Shown: positions 1-7,657 of the stretch, piece after piece
Layout of the letters: every line of letters starts with the position of its first letter
Numbering within the stretch: the first letter of the stretch is position 1
Assembly: GCF_016411825.1 (NCBI RefSeq)
Contig: NZ_JAEKMH010000002.1
Coordinates: 496,001 to 560,000, forward strand
Origin: Devosia sediminis
Lineage (GTDB): Bacteria; Pseudomonadota; Alphaproteobacteria; Rhizobiales; Devosiaceae
DNA length: 64,000 nucleotides
Direction: 5' to 3'
Position numbers and translations under genes: made by a program
Notes under the pieces: model-generated
Seen by the model: the letters and a program-made list of their open reading frames with translations, nothing else
What the model was told of the DNA's origin: nothing
The model's database searches: none

Positions 1-670
1 GCTGGGCGACGTCGGCTACCTCCACGATGCGGCCCTGGCGCATGACGGCAAGCCGGTCGCAGAGGAAGCTCACTACCGGCAGGTTGTGGGTCACGAGCAG
101 GAAGGTGAGGTTCTGCTCGCGCCGGAGGCGCTTGAGCAGGTTGAGGATTTCCGCCTGCACCGAGACGTCGAGGGCCGAGGTCGGCTCGTCGAGCAGCAGC
201 ACCTTGGGTTCGAGCATCAGGGCGCGGGCAATGGCGACGCGCTGGCGCTGCCCGCCGGAAAGCTGGTGCGGAAAACGGAAGCGGAAGCGCTGGTCGAGGC
301 CGACCTGGCGCAGCACGGCCTCGACTCGCTCGCCGCGATTGCCGATGCCGTGGATGGCCAGCGGTTCGCTCAGCGTCGCGTCGATGGTCTTGCGCGGATG
401 GAGGGACCCATAGGGGTCCTGGAACACCATCTGCACCTGGCGCGACACGGCGCGGTCGACATGATGGCTGCGCTTCTGGCCGAGCACTGAAATCGAGCCG
501 GTCCAGTCGGGTGCCAGCCCCGCAATGGCGCGGAGGATGGTGGATTTGCCCGAGCCGGATTCGCCCACGAGGGCAAAGCTTTCGCCCTCGGCAATGGCGA
601 GGTCGACACCGTGGACGACCTTGGTGTCGCCATAGGAAATATCGAGGTTTTTGAGGTCGATCGCGGTCAT
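1..670 (-). CDS. Oligopeptide ABC transporter ATP-binding protein (DppF/OppF type), 3' end cut by window
   Basis: This is a cytoplasmic ATPase that would energise a family 5 (dipeptide/oligopeptide/nickel) importer. The visible 223 codons begin MTAIDLKN and carry Walker A (GESGSGKST), the Q-loop region MVFQDPYGSLHP, the signature LSGGQRQR and Walker B (LLLDEPTSALD), followed by the switch histidine in LLVTHN. The C-terminal oligopeptide-type extension lies outside the window. Its ATG overlaps the TGA of the upstream ATPase gene (ATGA), so the two ATPases are translationally coupled, as is usual for DppD-DppF pairs. The substrate cannot be read from the ATPase. Confidence 0.93.
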   Translation of the reverse strand, partial: MTAIDLKNLDISYGDTKVVHGVDLAIAEGESFALVGESGSGKSTILRAIAGLAPDWTGSISVLGQKRSHHVDRAVSRQVQMVFQDPYGSLHPRKTIDATLSEPLAIHGIGNRGERVEAVLRQVGLDQRFRFRFPHQLSGGQRQRVAIARALMLEPKVLLLDEPTSALDVSVQAEILNLLKRLRREQNLTFLLVTHNLPVVSFLCDRLAVMRQGRIVEVADVAQ

Positions 671-1503
671 GTGCCGGCCCATTGCGTGCGGTCGAGCACG
701 GGAAGTTCGTCACGGGTCTCGTCGATGACGGGCATGGCGGCCAGAAGGCCCCGCGTATAGGGATGCTGCGCCTGCTCGAGTTGGCCGGCGGCACATTCCT
801 CGACCACGCGGCCCGCATTCATGACGAGGATGCGGTCGCAATAGCGGCTGACCAGCGCCAGATCATGGCTGATGAGAATGAGGCCCATGCCCTTGCGGGT
901 GACGAGATCGTCGATGATGTCGAGCACCTGCGCCTGCACCGACACATCGAGCGCCGAGGTCGGTTCGTCGGCGATCAATAGCTCCGGCTCCGGTATAAGC
1001 ATCATGGCGATCATGATGCGCTGCCCCATGCCGCCCGAAACCTCGTGCGGATAAAGCTTGGCCACGCGCTCCGGATCGTTGATGCGGACGGCATGCAGCA
1101 TGTCCAGAATGCGCTGCTGCACCTCGCGGCGTCCCAGCTTCTGATGCGTCACCAGCGCCTCGGCGATCTGCTCGCCCACGGTCATCACCGGGTTGAGCGA
1201 GAATTTAGGGTCCTGCATGACCATGGAAATGCGGGCGCCGCGGACGGCGCGCATCTGCTTTTCGCTCTGGTCGAGAATGTCGATACCATCGAAGCGCAGC
1301 GTATCGGCAGTGACCTCGCCCGGCTTGCGAATGAGCTTGAGGATCGAGCGCCCGGTCATCGACTTGCCCGAGCCCGATTCCCCGACAATGCCGAGGCGTT
1401 CGCGGCCGAGGGTAAAGGAAAGGCCTTTCACCACCTCGACCCGGCCGGAATGGGTGGGGAAGGAGACGCGGAGATTTTCGACTTCGAGCAGGGGAGAGGT
1501 CAT
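667..1503 (-). CDS. Oligopeptide ABC transporter ATP-binding protein (DppD/OppD type)
   Basis: This is the partner ATPase of the same importer, 278 aa. The chosen start is MTSPLLEVENL; a longer reading to 1590 runs through a palindromic intergenic repeat and adds non-homologous residues. Walker A reads GESGSGKSM, the signature VSGGMGQR is slightly degenerate, and Walker B is LLIADEPTSALD, followed by LILISHD. It is shorter than usual DppD proteins (about 320 aa) because the C-terminal Cys-containing oligopeptide extension is reduced. It lies between the DppC-like permease and the second ATPase in a four-gene minus-strand operon. Confidence 0.92.
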   Translation of the reverse strand: MTSPLLEVENLRVSFPTHSGRVEVVKGLSFTLGRERLGIVGESGSGKSMTGRSILKLIRKPGEVTADTLRFDGIDILDQSEKQMRAVRGARISMVMQDPKFSLNPVMTVGEQIAEALVTHQKLGRREVQQRILDMLHAVRINDPERVAKLYPHEVSGGMGQRIMIAMMLIPEPELLIADEPTSALDVSVQAQVLDIIDDLVTRKGMGLILISHDLALVSRYCDRILVMNAGRVVEECAAGQLEQAQHPYTRGLLAAMPVIDETRDELPVLDRTQWAGT

Positions 1504-1532
1504 TCCTGGATACCCCCCACAACCGCTGCGCC

Positions 1533-1555
1533 GCCCTCGGACTTGATCCGAGGGC
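1533..1555. repeat. GC-rich intergenic palindrome
   Basis: There are nine-base arms (GCCCTCGGA and TCCGAGGGC) around a 5-nt loop, and a related 'GGGTCAAGCCCG' motif follows near 1590-1604. Such palindromes are scattered between genes in many Hyphomicrobiales genomes. It occupies the 145-bp gap between the permease and the first ATPase gene and may act as an RNA-stabilising hairpin. Confidence 0.55.
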
Positions 1556-1648
1556 CACTCGCAATCCAGCACACGCTTGGGGAGGTCCACGGGTCAAGCC
1601 CGAGGACGGCATTGCGGGCTAGGAGAGGCTGGTGACTGGTCATGAACA

Positions 1649-2551
1649 TCAGCTCTTGCCCTCGTTCTTGGGGTCGAGCACGTCGCGCAGCCCGTCGCCG
1701 AGGAAGCAGAAGCCCAGCGAGACGACGATGATGGCAATGCCCGGCATAGTGGCGACCCACCACTGGTCGAGGATGAAGGTGCGGCCGCGCGAGATCATGG
1801 CGCCCCATTCGGGCAGCGGCGGCTGGGCGCCGAGACCGATGAAGCCGAGGCCCGCGGCGGTGAGGATGACGCCGGCCATGTCGAGGGTGACGCGCACGAT
1901 CATCGACGAAGTGCAGAGCGGTAGGATGTGCTGGACAATGATGCGGATCGGCCCGCCGCCGGCCAGTTGCACGGCGGAGATATATTCGGCATTGCGGATG
2001 GTCAGCGTCTCGGCGCGGGCGATGCGCGCATAGGCCGGCCAGGACGTGATGGCGATGGCGATGATGGCATTGTTGATGCCGGGGCCGAGGGCGGCGACGA
2101 AGGCCAGGGCCAGGATCAGCTTTGGCAGCGACAGGAAAATGTCGGTAAAGCCCATCAGCACCCGGTCCACCCAGCCACCGAAATAGCCCGAAATGGCGCC
2201 GATGAGCAGCCCCAGCGGCGCCGAGATCAGCGCCACCAGCAGGACGATGGTGAGGGTGATCTGCGACCCCCAGATGACGCGCGAGAAGATATCGCGGCCA
2301 AGCTCGTCCGTGCCCATCCAGTGCTCGCCCGAGGGCGGCAGGAGACGGGCGCCCAGATTCTGCCCGGTGGGCGAATAGGGCGCGATCCAGGGCGCGAAGG
2401 CGGCGGTCAGCAGCAGCGTGAGAATGATGATCCCGCCCACCACCGACAGCGGGTTGCGGAGCAGGGCGGTGAACACCCGATAGGCGCGGCCCGCATTGGC
2501 CTGCCAGCGGGAGGTGGGACTATCGGCGAGGAGCCAGTCGCGGGCGGTCAT
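1649..2551 (-). CDS. Oligopeptide ABC transporter permease (DppC/OppC type)
   Basis: An inner-membrane permease of 300 aa. After a short cytoplasmic N-terminus there is a first membrane segment (about residues 33-55) and a periplasmic stretch with the family motif LLPPSGEHWMGTDELGRDIFSR. Then comes the BPD-type core of five helices with the EAA-like loop SWPAYARIARAETLTIRNAEYISAVQLAG, which contacts the ATPases. The C-terminus DGLRDVLDPK is typical of DppC. It is separated from the DppB-like gene by a repeat-filled gap of about 210 bp but has the same direction. Confidence 0.93.
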   Translation of the reverse strand: MTARDWLLADSPTSRWQANAGRAYRVFTALLRNPLSVVGGIIILTLLLTAAFAPWIAPYSPTGQNLGARLLPPSGEHWMGTDELGRDIFSRVIWGSQITLTIVLLVALISAPLGLLIGAISGYFGGWVDRVLMGFTDIFLSLPKLILALAFVAALGPGINNAIIAIAITSWPAYARIARAETLTIRNAEYISAVQLAGGGPIRIIVQHILPLCTSSMIVRVTLDMAGVILTAAGLGFIGLGAQPPLPEWGAMISRGRTFILDQWWVATMPGIAIIVVSLGFCFLGDGLRDVLDPKNEGKS

Positions 2552-2589
2552 GCGGTGGCTCCTTGCTTGTACACGCCTGAAACGTTGAG

Positions 2590-2735
2590 GTTCCTACCCT
2601 CCCTCCCCCTTGAGGGGAGGGTAGCGCCGCTTGGCCGAAGGCCTAGCAAAGCTGGGGTGGGGGTGGGGTGGTGGTCCAATGACGGACCCCCACCCTCAAT
2701 CCCTCCCACGGGGGAGGGAAGCGCAGGAGGTGCGA
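2590..2735. repeat. Mosaic intergenic palindromic repeat
   Basis: This G-run and C-run rich block lies between the two permease genes. It contains the hairpin TACCCTCCC / GGGAGGGTA (about 2594-2622) and a second pairing of GTGGGGGT (about 2656-2663) with ACCCCCAC (about 2686-2693). It looks like a dispersed intergenic element rather than coding sequence and separates the dppB-like from the dppC-like transcript segment. Confidence 0.5.
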
Positions 2736-2762
2736 TATAGGAGGCGTACAAAAACATGGCCA

Positions 2763-3836
2763 TCACCGCGCCCTCGGGTCCAGCACGCGGTAGAGCACGT
2801 CCGAGACCTTGTTGATGACGATGAAGACAGCGCCGATGACGAGGGTGGCGCCGAGCACGGCGTTCATGTCGGCATTGAGCAGGGCGGTGGTGAGATAACT
2901 GCCGAGGCCAGGCCAGGAGAATACCGTCTCGATCATCACCGACCCCTCGAGCAGGCCCGCATAGGAGAGGCCGATGACCGTGATCAGCGGCACGCGGATC
3001 GGGTTGAAGGCGTGGCGCCAGATGACGATTCGCTCCGGGACGCCCTTGACCCGCGCCGTGGTCACGAATTCCTGGCTGAGCTGGTCGAGCATGAAGCTTC
3101 GGGTCATGCGGGCAATGTAGGCGAGGCTGAAAAAGCCCAGCACCGATGCCGGCAGAATGATGTGGCTGACCGCGTTCCAGAAGATGTCGGTTTCGCCGCG
3201 GATCAGCGCATCGATGAGGATCATGCCGGTGACGGGTTCGACGAGCCCATCGTAGAAGATGTCGAGCCGCCCCGGCCCGCCCACCCATTGTAACCGCGCG
3301 TAGAAGATGGCGAGGCCAACGAGCCCCAGCCAGAAGGCGGGCACGGAATAGCCGAGGAGGCCCACGACGCGGATGGCCTGGTCGAGCCAGCTTCCTTGCC
3401 GAGCCGCCGCAGTCACGCCGAGCGGTACGCCCAGGGCGACGCCGATGATGATGCCCAAGGTCGCCATTTCGAACGTGGCCGGAAAGAAGCGGGCGAGGTC
3501 CTCGGCCACCGGCCGGCCGGTCGATATCGAGCGCCCGAGATCACCCGTAAGTACATTTCCCACATAGGAGATGAACTGCTGCCACAGGGGCTGGTCGAGC
3601 CCCATGGCGATCTTGGCAGCGTCATATTGCGCCTGCGTGGCGCGGTCGCCGACCACCGAGAGGACGGGGTCGATGGGAATGACGCGGCCGATAAAGAAGG
3701 TGATGGCCATGAGGCCCAGAAAAGTGAGGCAGAGGGTGACGATGAAGCTGCCGAGATCGACGGCCACGCGCTGCATGCGCCGGCTGGGAAAGCCGGGCGC
3801 CAGGGGCGGCGGGGCAGATTGCTGGTCGATCGCCAC
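2763..3836 (-). CDS. Oligopeptide ABC transporter permease (DppB/OppB type)
   Basis: First gene of the minus-strand ABC arm, 357 aa with a GTG start. I chose this start because AAAGAGG lies 8 nt upstream; an ATG at 3887 would add 17 unlikely residues (MDYAGG...). The protein has an N-terminal helix (FIVTLCLTFLGLMAITFFIGRVIP), the DppB motif DLGRSISTGRPVAEDLARFFPATFEMA, and a later EAA-type loop. It has an insertion of about 50 residues between helices 3 and 4 (GGPGRLDIFYDGL...), common in this subfamily. The divergent regulator and binding-protein genes begin about 135 bp away. Confidence 0.9.
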   Translation of the reverse strand: MAIDQQSAPPPLAPGFPSRRMQRVAVDLGSFIVTLCLTFLGLMAITFFIGRVIPIDPVLSVVGDRATQAQYDAAKIAMGLDQPLWQQFISYVGNVLTGDLGRSISTGRPVAEDLARFFPATFEMATLGIIIGVALGVPLGVTAAARQGSWLDQAIRVVGLLGYSVPAFWLGLVGLAIFYARLQWVGGPGRLDIFYDGLVEPVTGMILIDALIRGETDIFWNAVSHIILPASVLGFFSLAYIARMTRSFMLDQLSQEFVTTARVKGVPERIVIWRHAFNPIRVPLITVIGLSYAGLLEGSVMIETVFSWPGLGSYLTTALLNADMNAVLGATLVIGAVFIVINKVSDVLYRVLDPRAR

Positions 3837-3945
3837 TCGGAAAACCTCTTTGGAAAACAATATTCTAGCGCCGCCGGCATAGTCCACTGGCGGGTCGCAG
3901 AAGCTTCATATTTCGCTTCCACCATACAAGAAACTTTGCTTATAT

Positions 3946-3958
3946 CAAAAAAATTTTG
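3946..3958. promoter_or_regulatory. Candidate operator in divergent promoter region
   Basis: The 135-bp gap between the DppB-like gene and the XRE-cupin gene is strikingly AT-rich for this genome. It contains CAAAA-N3-TTTTG next to TTATAT, just upstream of the Shine-Dalgarno TAGGAG of the regulator. An autoregulatory site for the XRE protein is an inference from position and symmetry only. Confidence 0.3.
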
Positions 3959-3971
3959 GTAGGAGCAGTCC

Positions 3972-4640
3972 ATGGCGGGAGCGCTGGCGAGCAAGGAGGA
4001 GGGGCATCCCAAGGTGGGTGCGCTGATCCGTGCACGCCGCCGCCAGCAGCATATGACGCTGATGGAGCTAGGGGAGGCCGCCGAGGTCTCGGTGGGGTAT
4101 CTGAGCCAGGTCGAACGCGATCACGCGACCCCCTCGCTGGGCACGCTGGCGCAGATCGCCAGGGCGCTTGGCGTGTCCATCGACTACTTCGTTGCCGCCC
4201 CGGCTACCCACAATGCGCTGACCCGCAACGGCGAACGCAACCGCTTTTCCATCGACGGCTCCTCGATCGTCTATGAGCGGCTGGGCGCCGATTTTCCCGG
4301 CAACCAGCTCTCGAGCTTCCTGATGACCGTGCCGCCCGGCTACCGCTCGGAGACGGTGGCGCATGAGGGCGAGGAAATTCTCTTCGTGCTCGAAGGGGCC
4401 ATCACCCAGCGGCTCGATGGCGAGGAAATGCTGATGGAGGCAGGCGACAGCCTGCATTTCCGCGGCAATCGTCCCCATTCCTGGTCCAACCATACCGACA
4501 AGCCGGCCCGGCTGCTCTGGACCGGCACGCTCGCCCTCTTTCGCTCGACGGCCCAACCACGGTCGGCCCTGGGCACACCGAAAACCGGCGCCAACAAGCC
4601 GGTCCGCAAGAAAGTCACCTCAAAGGAGAAACGCAAATGA
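3972..4640 (+). CDS. XRE-family regulator with C-terminal cupin domain
   Basis: A transcription factor of 222 aa. An N-terminal helix-turn-helix of the XRE/Cro type (about residues 15-70; LGEAAEVSVGYLSQVERDHATPS) is followed by a cupin small-molecule domain (about 110-190) with HEGEEILFVLEGA and GDSLHFRGNRPHSW. This architecture (SutR/PuuR-like) usually senses amines, amino acids or peptides. TAGGAG precedes the ATG. The stop overlaps the start of the binding-protein gene (ATGA), so regulator and binding protein are made from one transcript. It probably controls both arms of the transporter. Confidence 0.88.
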   Translation: MAGALASKEEGHPKVGALIRARRRQQHMTLMELGEAAEVSVGYLSQVERDHATPSLGTLAQIARALGVSIDYFVAAPATHNALTRNGERNRFSIDGSSIVYERLGADFPGNQLSSFLMTVPPGYRSETVAHEGEEILFVLEGAITQRLDGEEMLMEAGDSLHFRGNRPHSWSNHTDKPARLLWTGTLALFRSTAQPRSALGTPKTGANKPVRKKVTSKEKRK

Positions 4641-6223
4641 AGCTCTTCCGCGCTGCCCTTCTGGCATCCGCGCTCGCCCTGCCGCTGGCAGGCACCGCCG
4701 CCTATGCCGCGACCCCCGCAGATGCGCTGGTCATTGCCCAGAACATCGACGACATCGTCGCGCTCGATCCGGCCCAAGCCTATGAATTCTCGGCTGGCGA
4801 GATCAACGCCAACCTCTATGACAAGCTGGTCCAGTATGCCGCCGAGGACACCACCGTCCTGGCGCCGGGCCTTGCTTCCGAATGGGTCGCCGACGAAGAA
4901 GCCAAGACCCTGACCTTTACCATGCGCGACGGCGCCACCTTCGCCTCGGGCAATCCGGTGCGCGCCGAGGACGTGCTGTTCTCGTTCAAGCGCGTCGTGA
5001 CGCTGAACCTGACCCCGGCCTTCATCCTGACCCAGCTCGGCTGGACCCCGGAAAACATCGACGAAATGGTGACCGTTGATGGCAACACCGTCACCGTCAA
5101 GTGGACCGGCGACTTCGCCTCGGCCTTCGTGCTCAACGTGCTGGCCGCCCGTCCCGGCGCCATTGTCGACGAAGTTCTGGTCATGCAGAACGAAGTCGAT
5201 GGCGACTGGGGCAATGCCTGGCTCAACACCAATTCGGCCGGCTCCGGCCCGTTCGTCCTGACCGACTACCGCCCGGCCGAGCTCGTGCGCCTCACCGCCA
5301 ACGAGACCTACTGGAACGGCGCTCCGGCTATGAAGCAGGTGCTGATCCGCCACGTCGCCGAAGCCGCCACCCAGCAGTTGCTGCTGACCTCGGGCGACGT
5401 CGACATGGCCAAGAACCTGACCCCGGACCAGATCGCCGGCCTCGGCGACACCATCAAGGTCGAAGCCTTCCCGCAGGCTGCCGTGCACTTCCTCTCGTTC
5501 AACCAGAAGACCGAGGAACTGACCCCGCCGGCCGTCTGGGAAGCCGCGCGTTACCTCGTCGATTATGACGGCATGACCGAGACCATCCTCAAGGGGCAGA
5601 TGGAAAAGCACCAGGCCTTCTGGCCCAAGGGTTTCCCCGGCTCCTATGACGAGACCCCGTTCACCTATGACGTCGAAAAGGCCAAGCAGATCCTGGCCGA
5701 TGCCGGCGTGACTACTCCGATCAACGTCACCCTCGACGTGATCAATTCCGCGCCGTTCACCGATATCGCCCAGTCGCTGCAGGCCGGCTTTGCCGAGGCC
5801 GGCATCAACTTCGAGATCCTGCCCGGCACCGGTGCCCAGGTGATCACCAAGTATCGTGAGCGCACCCACGAAGCCATGCTGCTCTATTGGGGCCCGGACT
5901 TCATGGATCCGCACTCCAACGCCAAGGCGTTCGCCTACAATTCCAACAATGCCGACGACAACTACACGGCCACGACCACTTGGCGGAATGCCTGGGCCGT
6001 GCCGCAGGAAATGAATGACGCGGTCAATGCCGCCCTGGCGGAGGCCGACCAGAACGTCCGCAACGAGATGTATATCGAGCTGCAGAAGCAGGTTCAGGCC
6101 GAAAGCCCGATCGTCATCATGTTCCAGGCCCAACTCCAGATCGCCATGGGCGCCAATGTCGAAGGCTATGTGAACGGGTCCAACTCGGACTTCGTCTACT
6201 ACAACCTCGTGACCAAGAACTAA
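4637..6223 (+). CDS. Family 5 ABC transporter periplasmic substrate-binding protein
   Basis: This is the periplasmic binding protein of 528 aa for the split oligopeptide-type importer. It has a Sec signal peptide ending near AYA-ATPADAL (about residue 26). The SBP_bac_5 fold follows, with DKLVQYAAEDTTVLAPGLASEWV, NPVRAEDVLFSFKRV and the GSGPFVL-type motif (AGSGPFVLTDY). AAAGGAG lies upstream of the ATG. The adjacent M24 aminopeptidase gene and the XRE-cupin regulator suggest a peptide or amine ligand, but the sequence does not identify it. Confidence 0.92.
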   Translation: MKLFRAALLASALALPLAGTAAYAATPADALVIAQNIDDIVALDPAQAYEFSAGEINANLYDKLVQYAAEDTTVLAPGLASEWVADEEAKTLTFTMRDGATFASGNPVRAEDVLFSFKRVVTLNLTPAFILTQLGWTPENIDEMVTVDGNTVTVKWTGDFASAFVLNVLAARPGAIVDEVLVMQNEVDGDWGNAWLNTNSAGSGPFVLTDYRPAELVRLTANETYWNGAPAMKQVLIRHVAEAATQQLLLTSGDVDMAKNLTPDQIAGLGDTIKVEAFPQAAVHFLSFNQKTEELTPPAVWEAARYLVDYDGMTETILKGQMEKHQAFWPKGFPGSYDETPFTYDVEKAKQILADAGVTTPINVTLDVINSAPFTDIAQSLQAGFAEAGINFEILPGTGAQVITKYRERTHEAMLLYWGPDFMDPHSNAKAFAYNSNNADDNYTATTTWRNAWAVPQEMNDAVNAALAEADQNVRNEMYIELQKQVQAESPIVIMFQAQLQIAMGANVEGYVNGSNSDFVYYNLVTKN

Positions 6224-6318
6224 GTCGCGGGCAAGTTTGCGGTGGCCCTGTCCCTCGGGCCGCCGCATCGCATGGTCCGGGCCATCAGCACCGATGGTCC
6301 GACACCGATCATGCCTTG

Positions 6319-6403
6319 GCGAGCCGGGTACTTCCTCCCGCCCGGCTCGCCTTTCCTTTACGAGAGCGCCGAGCCGGGTACTTCCTCCCGCCCGGCTCGC
6401 CTT
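6319..6403 (+). repeat. Tandem duplicated hairpin between binding protein and peptidase genes
   Basis: An exact repeat of about 33 bp occurs twice at a 50-bp period (6321-6353 and 6371-6403). Each copy folds into a GAGCCGGG / CCCGGCTC hairpin with a 12-nt loop. The first has a perfect 10-bp stem followed by a pyrimidine-rich CTTTCCTTTA, like an intrinsic terminator or attenuator. It would allow strong expression of the binding protein and weaker read-through into the peptidase gene. Confidence 0.65.
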
Positions 6404-6428
6404 CCCATCTTTGAGGATCGAGCCCCCG

Positions 6429-7532
6429 ATGAATTCCCTTCTTGCCGCCCGCATGGAAAACCTGCGCGCCCGCATGGCGCAGACCGCGACCGACCTCCTG
6501 GTCATCGGGCCATCAAGCCACATGCGCTATCTCGCCGATCTCTCGCCGCATGGCGACGAGCGGCCGGTCATGCTCGTCGTGAGCCAGAGCTTCGCCGGCT
6601 TCCTGATGCCGGCGCTCAACGTGAATTCATCCCGCCAGCATACCGACCTGCCGTTTTTCCCCTGGACCGACGCGGAAGGGCCGGGCGCGGCTCTCGAACA
6701 ACTGCTCGCCGCCACGGGCATCGACCGCAGCGCACCCTCCATTGTGCTCGACGAAACCATGCGCGCCGATTTCGCGCTGCTGGTGCTCGATGCCCTGCCG
6801 GGCGCCAAGCGCCGCTTCACCGGCGATACGGTCGGCTACCTCCGCTCGCGCAAGGACGAGGACGAGTACCGGCGCCTCAAGGCCGCGCACCTGCTCAACG
6901 ACCGCGCCGTGGAAGCCGCCTTTGCCGCGCTGCAAGTCGGCATCACTGAAACGGAAGTGGCTGAACTGATCGGCGAATTCTACAAGGCCAATGGCGCGAC
7001 GACTGTGTTCTGCTCGGTCTGTTTCGGGCCCAACGGCGCCTTCCCGCATCATCATACCGGATCGACCCAGCTCAAATCCGGCGATGCCGTGTTGATCGAT
7101 ACCGGCTGCCGGCTCGATGGCTATCCGTCGGACATGACGCGCATGGGCTATTTCGGCTCTAAGCCCGAAGGCTATGACGAGATTCACGCCGTGGTCGATG
7201 CTGCTGTCGAGGCGGGCCTTGCCGCTGCCGTTACCGGCGCGAAGGCTTCCGATGTCGACAAGGCAGCCCGGGACGTCATCACCGCCGCCGGTTATGGCCC
7301 GAATTTTCTCCATCGCACGGGGCATGGGCTCGGCATCGACATCCACGAGCCGCCCTATATCACCGCCACCAGCGAGACCGTTCTCGATGAAGGCATGGTG
7401 TTTTCCATCGAGCCCGGCATTTACCTGCAAGGCCGCTTCGGCCTGCGGCTCGAGGAAATCGTCATCATCCGCAATGGCAAGCCGGAAATTCTCTCCGGCA
7501 TGCCGCGAGAAGCTGTCGAAGGCGGGGTCTGA
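6429..7532 (+). CDS. M24-family metallopeptidase (Xaa-Pro aminopeptidase-like)
   Basis: A cytoplasmic 'pita-bread' hydrolase of 367 aa, with a creatinase-like N-terminal domain (about 1-135) and a catalytic M24 domain. Metal ligands are visible in order: Asp in LIDTGCRLDGYPSDMTR (two Asp), His in RTGHGLGID, Glu in FSIEPGIY and Glu in LRLEEIV. I chose MNSLLAARM; an upstream reading runs through the duplicated hairpin. It could be a proline dipeptidase/aminopeptidase that cleaves imported peptides or a creatinase-type amidinohydrolase; the motifs favour peptidase. Confidence 0.88.
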   Translation: MNSLLAARMENLRARMAQTATDLLVIGPSSHMRYLADLSPHGDERPVMLVVSQSFAGFLMPALNVNSSRQHTDLPFFPWTDAEGPGAALEQLLAATGIDRSAPSIVLDETMRADFALLVLDALPGAKRRFTGDTVGYLRSRKDEDEYRRLKAAHLLNDRAVEAAFAALQVGITETEVAELIGEFYKANGATTVFCSVCFGPNGAFPHHHTGSTQLKSGDAVLIDTGCRLDGYPSDMTRMGYFGSKPEGYDEIHAVVDAAVEAGLAAAVTGAKASDVDKAARDVITAAGYGPNFLHRTGHGLGIDIHEPPYITATSETVLDEGMVFSIEPGIYLQGRFGLRLEEIVIIRNGKPEILSGMPREAVEGGV

Positions 7533-7550
7533 GGTTCACCCCCACCCGGT

Positions 7551-7618
7551 GTCACCCCGGCGAAAGCCGGGGCCCATCCTGATATCTCGAGATGGATCCC
7601 GGCTTTCGCCGGGATGAC
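7551..7618. repeat. Long inverted repeat between convergent genes
   Basis: Arms at about 7551-7577 and 7591-7618 (core CCCGGCGAAAGCCGGG against CCCGGCTTTCGCCGGG) flank a loop of about 13 nt. This is a common dispersed intergenic palindrome of alphaproteobacteria. It sits between the convergent peptidase and ligD genes and could terminate both. Confidence 0.6.
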
Positions 7619-7657
7619 AGTCGGTGGGTGTGGGGGTGTGCGTACGCGCCGCCGCGC

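Noticed and set aside
4340..6523. 727-codon open frame on the minus strand
   Set aside because: It is antisense to the regulator and binding-protein genes, both with clear domains; the frame is kept open by high GC at third positions.
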